Below are positions 11,787 to 21,675 of a stretch of DNA of 64,000 nucleotides, piece after piece. The first letter of the stretch is position 1; every line of letters begins with the position of its first letter. The position numbers and the translations under genes are program-made. The DNA lies in the NCBI RefSeq assembly GCF_000091045.1, contig NC_006693.1, positions 982,799 to 1,046,798 of the forward strand. The letters are read 5' to 3'. The DNA comes from Cryptococcus deneoformans JEC21. Lineage: Eukaryota > Basidiomycota > Tremellomycetes > Tremellales > Cryptococcaceae. The notes beneath the pieces are model-generated. The model did no database searches, was not told the origin of the DNA, and saw nothing but the letters and a program-made list of their open reading frames with translations.

Positions 11787-12043
11787 CTAGTTATCATCAC
11801 TCCTAATAACCACCAGCGTATCCACTTCTTGACGGGCATACTCCGCAGCAGTAGCCTTGATATCAAGCTCCACTCGCTTCAACTGAACGTCATCTCAATA
11901 ATAATGTACTGACAATACCACTCTTCTTCAATCGGACATGGCGTAAGATCCTTAATCACTCTGCCGCAAGTCGCTAAACTTCTGTCAACTTTTGTTATAT
12001 ATCGCTCCACTACTGTTATATCTGATGCGGTCATGAATGTCAT
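11787..12043 (-). CDS. Candidate tiny two-exon gene, about 59 residues
   Basis: Not recognised and weakly supported. Exon 1 (11960-12043) starts ATG and reads MTFMTASDITVVERYITKV and DRSLATCGR; exon 2 (11787-11882) reads LKRVELDIKATAAEYARQEV then DTLVVIRSDDN and a TAG stop. The intron 11883-11959 (77 bp) has GTGATT and TTCAG ends and preserves frame. Predicted helical, charged second half. It lies tandem to and 250 bp upstream of the SPP start. It could equally be part of the SPP leader or a chance open frame; transcript evidence would decide. Confidence 0.25.
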
Positions 12044-12547
12044 TCAAGTAATGCCGCGCGTCGTAAGGCTGTGGGCTATCAAAAACATTATGTTATGGAG
12101 AGTATTGGGCGACATATTTTACTGTTGATGTGGGAGATATAGTCTGCTAAATCGTTTAGTTGCTCTATCTTAAGGATTGGCTTCAAAATTGACCGGCAAG
12201 AACTCCACTTCTTCGTCAGTGGAATCATTTTCATATTCATCAGCACTTTGGTGACTTGTCCCGTTATATGGTCTCTGTGGATTGTTGGGCAAAGTAATCC
12301 AGCTCTCCCAAGCAAGAAAGCAGTATCCTCCAAGGTCGTCTTCCCCCCTTCAAGGCCATTAGAAGCAAACGGTCCACTAGACCTGGCATACTCCGAGTAA
12401 TTATCGGCCAATTTGGGGTTCAAAATATGTTTTCAAAGGTCATAAATGAAACTGCGAGATATCTGGAAGTGAAACATTCAAACGAAGAAGAAAATAATTT
12501 CTCACACAAAACAGCTGATATTGATCTAGGCCGACCTATATTTCAAC

Positions 12548-12550
<3 letters not shown>
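12044..12550. other. Intergenic interval upstream of tRNA-Val
   Basis: 507 bp with no recognised gene. A 111-codon open frame lies on the minus strand (12088-12423, starting MNPKLADNYSEYARSSG), but it has no recognised family features and no splice structure, so I do not call it a gene. The sequence is otherwise AT-rich and unremarkable. Confidence 0.5.
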
Positions 12551-12591
<41 letters not shown>

Positions 12592-12595
12592 AACG

Positions 12596-12640
<45 letters not shown>
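12551..12640 (+). tRNA. tRNA-Val(AAC) with a 16-nt intron
   Basis: Cloverleaf read by eye. Acceptor 12551-12557 with 12633-12639 and discriminator A at 12640; D stem ATGG/CCAT with GG-containing loop; anticodon stem CCTGT/ACAGG; loop C-T-AAC-A, anticodon AAC at 12585-12587; intron 12589-12604 placed at the canonical 37/38 site; variable loop AGGTC; T arm GGCGG-TTCGATC-CCGCC with perfect stem. A T-tract at 12643-12647 and longer ones after 12656 fit Pol III termination. The acceptor stem has one A-G mismatch at pair 5-68 and a G-T pair at 2-71; all other stems pair. Valine GTT codons would be read after A34 to inosine editing. Confidence 0.88.
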
Positions 12641-12641
<1 letters not shown>

Positions 12642-12817
12642 ATTTTTGCCCTTTTATTTTTTTTTGCTCCTTTTGGCTGTACACTTGGCCGGGTTTAAGT
12701 ACTTCTTTCCTTGTACAGCATCGACCATAACATTACTCATCTACAAGAGTTAAACACAGTCATAGGCTCAAGTCGTTTGCATAAAATCATATGCATATCT
12801 AATCAAATTCCCGATAT

Positions 12818-14156
12818 CTATTGCTCTCCGAACTCGTTGATATATTGGCAGAGAGCCTTGACAGAGTCGACGGTGACGGCGTTGTAAATTGACGCTCGGA
12901 TACCTGCATCCCATGTCAGTTGTGGTTTAAACCATTAAAGACCTGACTTACCACCAACCGACCTGTGGCCCTTGAGTTGTTTGAACCCCTTCTTCTCAGC
13001 ACCTTCCAAGAACGCCTTTTCCTTACCCTCTCCCACAATCTCAAACGTGACGTTCATCCAACTCCTCGCATCCTTCTCCCTCACAACAGTCCTCACCTTG
13101 CCCCTTGACTCGGCTGCATCAAGAGTCGCATAAAGGAGTTTTGCCTTTTCGCGGTTCGTCGCTTCCAGACCGGTAAGACCTCCCTTGGCGTCGATGAGAT
13201 GTTGGAGCACGAGGGCAGAGACGTAGATGGGGAAAGTGGGAGGGGTGTTGTAGAGAGAAGCGTTTTCAGCGAGGATTTTGTATTCATAAGTAATAGGAGT
13301 TGCGGGGACGCAGCCGAGCTTGGCAGCGGCGGTAGTGTCGACCAAGAGATCGTTCCTTACGATGAGGACGGTGACACCAGAGGGTCCGAGGTTCTTTTGC
13401 GCACCGGCATAGATGATGGCGTGTCTTTCAATGTTGGGGATGGGGCGGGAGATGAATGACGAAGAGTAGTCGGCGACGACGTTGACGCCTTCAGGGACGA
13501 GGTCAAAGGGGAAAGCATACGCAGAGTCCTGTGCGGAAGCGGGAGGGAACTCGACACCGTTGATAGTTTCATTCTCGCAGTAATACACATACGCGGCATC
13601 TTTACTGAAATCGTACTCTTCCCGCTTGGGCAATCTAGTCCAGCCCGTAGCCTTTGTGCTCGCGGCGATGCGGGGTGTCGCAAAGCCTGGGCAGTTGGGG
13701 AAGGGCGGGAGGACGAGGCGTTGGGCTTCGGCGTATGCCTTGGACGACCAGGAGCCTGTCAAGACGTAGTCGATGGTAGGGGGTTTGAACTCTTCGGCAG
13801 GCACGGGGTGGGCAAGACGGTGGGCGGAGAGGAGGTTAAGGAGGACAGCAGAGAATTGGCCGGTTCCACCGCCTTGGGAGAAGAGGATGGTGTAGTTATC
13901 GGGGATGGCAAGGAGGTTTCGAAGATTGGCTATGGAATTTGTTGGTGTACCATAATAATAATAAAAAAAGACAACGGGACCTACCCTCGGCACCTTCAAT
14001 GACGGCCTTGAACTCTTTGCCTCGGTGACTGAGTTCACAGATACCCATGCCGGTATCGGCATAGTTCAAAAGACCCTTGGCGGCATCTTCGAGGACGGTG
14101 GTGGGGAGAGGCGAGGGGCCAGCGGCAAAGTTGTGAACGTCTTTCCTGTCTGGCAT
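12818..14156 (-). CDS. SER1: Phosphoserine aminotransferase
   Basis: PLP enzyme converting 3-phosphohydroxypyruvate and glutamate to phosphoserine, step two of serine synthesis; cytosolic. The N-terminus MPDRKDVHNFAAGPSPLP and the block GICELSHRGKEFKAV are class-V aminotransferase SerC hallmarks, as are LFSQGGGTGQFSAVLLNLL and the PLP-lysine context AGAQKNLGPSGVTVLIVR. NTPPTFPIYVSALVLQHL and the C-terminal GGIRASIYNAVTVDSVKAL complete the fold. Three exons: 14156 to about 14000, a long central exon, and a short last exon. The first intron contains a run of TTA/TAA trinucleotides. Length of about 400 residues fits the family. Start chosen at 14156 because it gives the canonical N-terminus. Divergent from the DUF1776 gene. 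Confidence 0.95.
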
Positions 14157-14381
14157 GTTTGGATATTTTAGCTGGAGATGCGAGATGTGGATTCAAGGGG
14201 AGCGAGGAGACGGAATTATTATTCAGACACGAAACATGACTCGGTGTAACTAAGGGTGATCGGGACAGTGAGATACCGTGGGAAGATGTATGTGTGTGTG
14301 CTTTATCTCGACCAATCGGTGTCTCATAAGGAACTACGTAAAGTATAGATAACAGATATCATCTTGATCCACTTTTTTGAC

Positions 14382-15899
14382 ATGTCTGTCGTTGTGTACC
14401 CGCAGGAAGACGAAGACTGCCCATCGTTCTCATCTACAGCCCTTCAGATTCTCACTCAGGATGTATCTTCTCTCCTTTCCCTTTCTCTCGAGACGACAGC
14501 TTCTGTCCTTCACGACTGGTTCCGCTCTTCGCTCGGCATGGTTGGGTTCGGAGGCGACTTTGCACCTCGAGATCGGCAGAAACCGGACAGCGAAGAGGAG
14601 AGCGGGAGGGGTTTGGCCGTTGTTATTGTCGGTGCTGGTGAAGGTAAGCCTGTGTCATTTCATTCGAAGACTAACTGACTAATTGGGATATCAGCCACCG
14701 GCCAATCCCTTACGCTTCACCTCGCCAAATCAGGGTACACAGTCTTTCCCTTTATCCCGCTCCCCTCGTCTTCCCCCTCCATCTCTACGTACAATGACAC
14801 TTCATCTGCACCCACTGACGCACTATCCAACATCCTTCTCACATGGTCCGCCACCCGTAAACGTCTTTGTGCGCGGATGCCGAACCATCCGGGCGCGGTG
14901 GTACCTATCATCGTCGATCCTGAGGGTGTGAGCGGTGAAGGAGAAGTGGGTGAGCTGGCGGATGTCGAGAAGGATAGGAAAGAGGGAGAGGAATTTATAT
15001 GTGGCAGGTTTGCACATGCGGGCGAGACGGTGAGGGCGTATATCCGCGAGAATGAATTAACCCTCGTCTCGATCATCTGTATCTCGCCCTCACCTTTGCC
15101 TTCTCCCGCCACGCCCCACCTCTCCCTCTCCCCTCCCTCTCCTCTTTCGACGCACCCCCCCTCCCTCACCACCACCGCTACCGACCTGCTCCTCCCACGG
15201 GATTCGCTGGTGAATACCCCCGAATCAACGCTGCATTCAATTTACCGCACAAACGTCCTCGATCCGGTGAGCGTGGTGAGAGAGTTATCGGACGTGCTTG
15301 TTTCGCCGCTCGGGTTTGGGCCCGAGTACTGGGGCAGGGGGAGAGGTAAGCAGAGTCAGGGAAGAGTTATATTCATCAACCCTTCCCCCATTCTTTCCCC
15401 ATCGTTGCAAGCAGGCTCATCAGCCGGCGGACACGTCGATTCAATGAATCGACACCACCACCGCCTCTTTCAAACGACAAACCTATCAAGCGTGAACAGC
15501 GTGAACAGCCTGACGACATCCCTCCGCAGCGCTACCGCCCGTATACTGCGGGATGAACTGTCCGTCCTAGGGGTCGGGGTGTGCGAGGTGGTGGTAGGTC
15601 CTATGTGGGAGAAACCGCGGCTGGCTCGATGTTGGGGCGGGGGCGAGGAGGGTAGGAAGATGGACATGCCGCCTACCCCTGGCCCCACCCCGACCAGGCT
15701 GCTCATCCTCTCCCGCCTGTGGGCAGTCGACGACGCCCTCCTCTTCGCCTCTGTCCGCCGCGCACTCGAAGATCGATACCCCCGATACCGCCACTATGCC
15801 GGTTTGGGTCCCCTGGTGGATGATCTGGCGGGGGCGATACCGGGCGGCGGGGTGATGACTGGCCTGGGCAGGTGGGTGGTCGGTAAGGTTTTGGGTTGA
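14382..15899 (+). CDS. DUF1776 family, short-chain-dehydrogenase-like protein
   Basis: Probable fungal DUF1776 protein of unknown function. Two exons, 14382-14643 and 14695-15899, separated by a 51-bp intron (GTAAGC...TCAG). The second exon opens with ATGQSLTLHLAKSGYTVF just after VVIVGAG, which is a Rossmann-like nucleotide-binding turn (VGAG-x-ATG). Downstream, FDAxxx-type regions are Pro/Ser-rich, and DPVSVVRELSDVLVSP and SLTTSLRSATARILRDELSVL are the helices usually seen in this family. The catalytic Tyr-Lys pair of classical dehydrogenases is not evident, so enzymatic activity is doubtful. The C-terminus is Gly-rich (GVMTGLGRWVVGKVLG). Start at 14382 (MSVVVYPQ) is the first in-frame ATG. 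Confidence 0.7.
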
Positions 15900-15908
15900 G
15901 TTTTTTGC

Positions 15909-15938
15909 GTGTTGTTGTTGTTGTTGTTGTTGTTGTTG
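15909..15938. repeat. (TTG)n microsatellite in 3' flank
   Basis: About nine to ten uninterrupted TTG/GTT units just after the stop of the DUF1776 gene, followed by TG. Likely transcribed in the 3'-UTR; length would be expected to vary among strains. Confidence 0.9.
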
Positions 15939-16067
15939 TGAAATGTGTGCGTATGTATATCAGAGTTTTAGTGGTTGTACCCATCTTTTGGTGCTAAAGG
16001 ATATGCATTTTCCATTCCCATCACGGCCATCGTTACCTTTTCTTTTTATCGTTACCTTTTTATTTAT

Positions 16068-16980
16068 TTACACACTTCCATGCCCATGTTCGGGATCAGG
16101 AGGGAAATACTGTGGGATAATCTCCCGATAGACATCTTCATCCCTTTTTGAAAACACGACGTAGATTACTCTTGTAATCTATGGTGGGGTCCAGTCCAGT
16201 ATGTAAGTCAGTGCGGTTTGGGAAACAGAGACGACGTACAGAGTCATCTTGTTCCAAGAACTGACGAGTTGTCTCGAGTGCGATATGCGTAGCATCCTTG
16301 ATCGGATACCCATCTATCATTGCGGATTTTGCCATCAGCATCAGCACCAGCACCCATCCAGACTCTTGACGTACAGACGCCGGTAGAGATACTGCTAAAC
16401 CCAATGACGCCTCCTCCCGAATCTCTACACCCTTCCAACGACGATTGGTAACAGCTTTTCAAAAGCTGGGCTGCACGTTGGGGTGGGTGCGAGTGGTAGA
16501 CGGGTCCGACTGTATGTGCGATCTTCTTGCTCGATAGCTGGGGCTTTTTTCAGCGTGACTGCAAGGGGGGTATAGGACGCACGTTGTAGCCGGCGGTAAA
16601 CTTTGTTTCCCCCGTCTGGGCACCGCCCAGCTTTTTACATTCCTCGAGCAGGTGCTTGCCTGCAGCCCGGTGGATCGCACCGTCGACGCCGCCCCCGCCG
16701 AGGAGTGACGAGTTGGCAGCGTTGACGATCATGTCGGCCTATACAGACGTAAAGTTGGCGAGGTGACTAGTCTAGACGGAGGAAAAACACCCACCTCGAG
16801 CTCGGTGATATCTCCTCTCCAAATGGAGACCCGATCATTGAGCTGTTTCGTAAACTCATACTTTGGCTTGGTGGGATTGAGTGCATTCGTGTGATCATGG
16901 CGGTAGAGCTGGGAAAGGGTAGGGATGTCGGCGGGTGTCATGGTCTTTGCGAGCCGGCTTGCCAGACGTGGAAGCGTCAT
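16068..16980 (-). CDS. Macrodomain protein, ADP-ribose binding or hydrolysing
   Basis: Single macrodomain (MacroD/Poa1-like) expected to bind or remove ADP-ribose or ADP-ribose-1''-phosphate. Five exons join cleanly. Conserved blocks in order: [39 protein letters not shown] (catalytic loop with GGGGVD), [57 protein letters not shown], and the C-terminal [20 protein letters not shown]. The Asn-Ala-Ala-Asn, GGGGVDG and ISTGVYGYP signatures match active MacroD hydrolases. Start is uncertain: ATG at 16980 ([14 protein letters not shown]) is chosen; ATG at 17052 extends it by 24 residues and ATG at 16941 shortens it. Stop 16068-16070. Convergent with the DUF1776 gene. Confidence 0.9.
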
Positions 16981-17263
16981 GCAGGAGTAGTGTCCGTTAT
17001 ATCTCGAGCGAATCTTGAGTGACGACTGGAGATCGCCGTCGGATATCATCACGCGCCTATTTCAGTCCATATCTACAGCCCGCCTACTGCCGCATCGCTC
17101 TAGCCACTCATCCAAGAGAAGAGCGTTCATCCAAGAGAAGAGCAGACGAGCGAGGGTGAGGCCAGGTGTTGACAGGCAGACGGTGGAGCGGCGTGCAGAC
17201 AGGTTGGAATCTCTATGCATGTAATACATCCTCTTCCGCAGCTACATCCGCTTGCGAGCTACA

Positions 17264-17377
17264 CTACGCCTCCATTCTCTTGCCGTTGACGGCGACAAAG
17301 TGGTAGAGAACGATGCATGCCATGGCGGCGATACCGAGGCCGTTTGCGAGGTCTGCGAGGGCGTGGTCGGAGATCAT
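17264..17377 (-). CDS. OST4: Oligosaccharyltransferase subunit Ost4, 37 residues
   Basis: Mini-protein subunit of the ER oligosaccharyltransferase complex, which N-glycosylates nascent proteins; Ost4 bridges Stt3 and Ost3/6. The sequence begins MISDHALADLANGLGIAAMA and continues with CIVLYHFVAVNGKRMEA. It matches the family pattern: MISD start, a single membrane helix, and a Y-H pair near its end; the length is equal to that of yeast Ost4. A short intron of 38-44 bp appears to lie in the 5' leader (donor GTAAGC at 17428, branch CTAAC, acceptor at 17391 or 17385). Divergent from VPS39 with a 291-bp intergenic space that carries a tandem repeat. Easily missed by gene callers because of its size. 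Confidence 0.92.
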   Translation of the reverse strand: MISDHALADLANGLGIAAMACIVLYHFVAVNGKRMEA

Positions 17378-17455
17378 GGTGGGTCTGGGGCTGTGGGTTA
17401 GTGGGATGACGACGGGACGGGTGCTTACGTCGCGTTGTGCAGTCGCAGCGGGGGC

Positions 17456-17539
17456 AAGTGGAGCTCTGCGGGTGGCAAGTGAAGCTCTGCGGGTGGCAAG
17501 TGAAGCTCTGCGGGTGGCAAGTGAAGCTCTGCGGGTGGC
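17456..17539. repeat. Four-copy 21-bp tandem repeat in the OST4-VPS39 promoter
   Basis: Unit AAGTGAAGCTCTGCGGGTGG plus C, 21 bp, four head-to-tail copies (17456, 17477, 17498, 17519); the first differs by one base (GGAGC for GAAGC), and a fifth, diverged partial copy follows (AAGTCGAGAGGTGAC). It sits between the two divergent starts, in OST4 leader or promoter DNA. Confidence 0.93.
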
Positions 17540-17668
17540 AAGTCGAGAGGTGACGGAGTGTGGAGACGGATGACAGTCGAGCGGTGACGGAGATGTGGAA
17601 AAGTAAACGAAGAATCCGCGACATTGTTTCCGCGGACATTCTCGACATCCACACGCAGCCTCGACACC

Positions 17669-20600
17669 ATGGCGACCCTCGAGACGCTGCTGCCGCGCAC
17701 GGGGCAGCGGGTGACGGCGGTGCTGCACCACGGTGAGTCTGCGCGTGCCTGCGCTGAGACTGACGCTGTGCAGACGAGCGGCTCTACCTCGGGCTGGGCA
17801 ACGGCGGCGTGCTGGTGTATGCGGGCGCCCCCCCCGCGCTCGTCGCGAGCCTCCCCCCCGCCCGGCGCCAGGTCGACAGCCTCGCCGTGCTCCCTGTGCG
17901 CGGCCTCCTCGCCGTCCTCGCCGACACCGCCCTCGCCTTCTACGCCCTCCCCGCCCTCGCCCCCGCCCCCGCCCCCCTCCCCCTCCCCCGCCACGTCCTC
18001 GCCCTCGCAGCCACCGCCTACACCCCCCGCGAAGGCCCCCCCACCGACCTCCTCGTCCTCGGCTGCCGCAAAAAGGTCCTCCTCTACGGCGCCCCCGCCC
18101 GCCCCTTTCCGACCCCTGCGAGCTCCCCCTCCCCCACTCCCCCGCCACACCTCTTCCCCTCCGCCCCCCCCGCCCTGCCGAGACCGTCCATCTTCTCTTC
18201 ACCCCCACCGCCTCCGCCATCCTCCATCTTCACCCCGCATCCCCCTCCGCGGCGCTTTTCCTCTTCGACCTCACCACCGATCCATTCCCCCCCGCTTCCC
18301 CCNNNNNNNNNNNNNNNNNNNNNNNNNNNNNNNNNNNNNNNNNNNNNNNNNNNNNNNNNNNNNGACCCCTGCGAGCTCCCCCTCCCCACTCCCCCCGCCC
18401 ATCCTCTTCCCCTCCGCCCCCCCCGCCCTGCCAGAGACCGTCCATCTCCTCTTCACCCCCACCGCCTCCGCCATCCTCCATCTCCACCCCGCATCCCCCT
18501 CCGCGCCGCTCTCCCTCTCCGACCTCACCACCGATCCATTCCCCCCCGCTTCCCCCTCCACCGACGACGGGCCCGAACAGCAGACGCCCGGCGCGCCCGC
18601 TTCCGTGGCGTACGGCAAGGGCGCCCTCAGCGGCCTCGGCGGGTATGTAGGCCTCGGCGCGCTCGGGAGACAGCAGAGTCCTGTCGGCACACGCACAGTC
18701 GGCGGTGAAGTCTTGCTCGCGCGACAAGGTGCGTTCAAAGCTCAAAACCAAAGCTCAAGGCTAACCCGGGACAGACACCGGCGTATTCTACTCCTCCGAG
18801 GGCAACTATACCAGACAGCGATCCGTCCACTGGCCATCGCCTCCACACGGCATCGCATTCTCAAACCCATACATCTACTCTATCCTACCCCCCTCTCTCA
18901 CTCCATCACCCGCGTCGCCGCCCACAACCCACATCCAGATCCACCTCGCACCTACCCTATCCCTCCGCCAGACAGTGGCTATACCCCCTCCCGCTGCAGG
19001 AAGCTGGGGCACAGTCTCTTTCTGTGCCGTTTCCTCGCATGCAGAGTCTACACCCAAACTGCTCATCGCCACCTACCCGACAGACAAATCCCTCCACTCG
19101 CAGGGAAGCGCCATCCACCTCCTCTCGTCCCCACCCCTCCCGTCCGAAGTCGAGCACCTCTTGCTAGACGGCCGCATCGATGACGCCATCGGGCTCGTCG
19201 AAGCTGTCGGCGAGGCCGCCTTTGCGACGACGAGCGTCCTGCGGCCCCTGGGACATCCAGATACCCCACCGCCGCCGCCACTCACCCACCTCAAAATCCT
19301 TCAAGCTGTCCAACTCTTCGCCCTCGGATCGTACCAAGCCGCCATGGAGGTGTTTGTCCTCTACAACGTCAACCCTGCGCTCGTGCTCTCGCTTTTCCCG
19401 GGGAAAAGTATTTCGGAAAAGCTGGGCGTGCGGAAGGAGGGGTGGATGGAGTTGTTTGGTGCGCCGCGGGGCGCGAGCCTGGGTGCGGGCGAGCAAACAC
19501 AAAGCGTGCACGTAAACGAAGAAAAAGGCGGCGATGCGTCCAGTGTAAAGAGTACAAACACGAGTGTAAAAGCTAGTCAAGGCGATGACGAACGTACGTC
19601 CCTCATTTATTACTCCACACTAACCCCCCGCAGCGCCCAAAGCAGCCCTCGAAGCACTCATGTACTTTCTCTCCGACCGCCGCCAAAAGCTAACCGGCGC
19701 CATATCCGCCCTCCCCCCCTCCTCCCCGCTCCCCGCCGAATCCTCCCTCCCCGCCTTCTCCTCCCTCCCCGCTCCCGCCCTCCACTCCCTCCCGTCCATC
19801 ATACCCTTCGCCGAGATGAGCCCGGAAGAACTGGTGAGGATGGCGCAGGTGGTGTACACCGGCTTGATGAGGGTCTACCTCAAAGCGAGGCCGGTGTTGG
19901 TAGGCAGTTTGTGTAGGATCGAGAATTGGTGTGATGTCAAAGAGGTCGAGGGGTTGTTGAAGGAGGAAAGGGTAGGTTAAACCCCCCCCCCCCCCCCCCC
20001 CGACGGGGTGATGGCTGATTCAGTGGGTGATGTAGAAATTCAGCGATTTGATAGATCTTTATCAAGGGAAGAAGATGCATAGAAAAGCGCTGACGATGCT
20101 GCGCGAGTAAGTTTTTCCCCTCCCTCCCCCCCATGAACACCCCGCTCATACCCACGGCAGACTGGCAAAGGAAGAAGACGATAAACTAGATCGCTACCCG
20201 CCCACCATCTCGTACCTACACAAACTCGGAGCAGCCGATCTGGATCTTATTCTAGAATCCTCGAAATGGATACTGGAAGAGGATCCGGGAATGGGTCTCA
20301 CCGTACGTCTTGCTCTTCTCTTTCCTTTTTACACCAAACAAAACCTGAGTACAAACAACAGATATTCACGGCGGATGAACCCGAGATTGAATCCCTCCCC
20401 CGGGACAGGATCACATCCTTCCTCTCCTCCATCGACCGAGGAGCCTGTGAGGGTTATTTGGAATATATCATCTGGACCCTAGGCGAAAAGGGGGGCGAGT
20501 TTCATGATACGCTTGCAGAGCTTTACATGGTTGATTCGCGAGTCAAAGTTGAGTCCGGAGCCGAAGCCGGGGCGTACGATAAGCTGTTGGCGTTCTTGAA

Positions 20601-21518
20601 CGATTCGACTCATTATAGACCGTATCGGGTGATGAACAAGCTCTCTGGCAAAGGTACGTTCTCCCTTTCTTTTCTTTTTTTTAATGGTAGATGGTTAACG
20701 TGATTGCCGGGGAACAGAGATGCCAGAGGCAAGAGCGATTCTTTTAGGAAGGATGGGCAAGCATGAAGAAGCGCTCAAGATTTACGTGTACCGTTTACAA
20801 GACTATGCCGCTGCTGAATCGTGCGTAAACTCTTCCCTAGCACTCTCGACACTAGCGTCGACGCTGATGGATAAACAACAGGTATTGCGTTAAAGCTTAC
20901 CAATCAACAAACAACGTCTTCCTCCTCCTTCTCCAACTCTATCTCCGTCCTCCACCCCCTTTATCGCCATCCCCCACACCCAAACCCAAACCCACACCCA
21001 AATCCACGCCCGCCTCCACCCACCTACCACCTGCTCTCTCCCTCATCTCCAAACACTCCACCTCCCTCCCCCCCTCCTCCGTCCTCGACCTCCTCCCCCC
21101 ACTCGTCTCCATCGCCGACATCCACCCATTCTTCATAAAGACTTTACGGGAGGAACACCGGCGTAAGCTCGAGGGAAGGGTGATGAGGCAGCTCGGCAAG
21201 GGGAGGAAAGACGAGGTGGAGGAAATGTTGATGGGGTTGGAAGTCAAGAGGGTGAGAGTGACGGATCAGAGAATGTGAGTATGCTCAGTTTGCATCGGAT
21301 CGTCGAGTGGGTTTTAAACTAAAAACACTAAAAATAGATGTCCGCAATGCCACAAGAGACTGGGCATGTCTGCCATTGCAGTGCACGCGCCAAGGTAAGT
21401 CAAGTCACAAGAGAGAGAAAAAACCGCCGGGCTGACAGAGCATGAATGTAGAGGCGAAGTGACGCATCTCCATTGCAAGGACAGGTTTAGTGCAAAGCTG
21501 GCTGCTTCCAGAGAATAG
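17669..21518 (+). CDS. VPS39: Vps39/Vam6 HOPS-complex subunit (interrupted by assembly gap)
   Basis: HOPS tethering subunit for vacuole and late-endosome fusion, with Rab7-linked activity. ATG at 17669; exon 1 ends after MATLETLLPRTGQRVTAVLH. The N-terminal CNH-like beta-propeller follows (LYLGLGNGGVLVYAG, DLLVLGCRKKVLLYG, ETVHLLFTPTASAILHLHPA). Later: SEVEHLLLDGRIDDAIGLVE, FALGSYQAAMEVFVLYNV (clathrin-type repeats), FSDLIDLYQGKKMHRKALTM, EARAILLGRMGKHEEALKIY, and the C-terminal zinc-binding end CPQCHKRLGMSAIAVHAPRG with HLHCKDRFS. About ten exons. A run of 61 N at 18303-18363 and base errors beside it break the frame, so the sequence between about 18105 and 18556 is unreliable. The 5' half is markedly GC-rich compared with neighbouring genes. 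Confidence 0.93.
18111..18556. other. Assembly gap with duplicated, error-containing flanks
   Basis: 61 N (18303-18363). The 192 bases before the gap (18111-18302) and the 193 bases after it (18364-18556) are near-identical copies, both starting GACCCCTGCGAGCTCCCCCT and ending GCTTCCCCC. They differ by roughly a dozen changes, mostly in C-runs. The right copy starts exactly at the gap and the left copy ends exactly at it, as expected for two contig ends that overlap but were not merged. The true locus probably has one copy and no gap. Confidence 0.9.
19982..20001. repeat. 20-base poly-C tract inside a VPS39 intron
   Basis: Twenty consecutive C just after the donor GTAGGT, in the intron ending before KFSDLIDLYQG. 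Could be a true homopolymer or a sequencing-length artefact. Confidence 0.85.
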
Positions 21519-21675
21519 TAGCTCTTTTCTTTCAATCCTATAGTTGTAATACCCAGCATCCACTTGCTACTAAATGTCTTTTCTCCAAGCGTCGAAATGT
21601 ACAAATATATCTAGCCCGGGACAATGCATCACAATGCTATGCTATAACTGATGAAAACATTCAAAAAAACACAAT

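Noticed and set aside
12088..12423. Minus-strand 111-codon frame between the candidate tiny gene and tRNA-Val
   Set aside because: No family resemblance, no splice structure; kept only as a note in the interval entry.
17425..18220. Long minus-strand frames (241 and 318 codons) opposite VPS39
   Set aside because: Gly/Arg-rich complement of the C-rich VPS39 strand; only the final 37 codons, which are OST4, are real.
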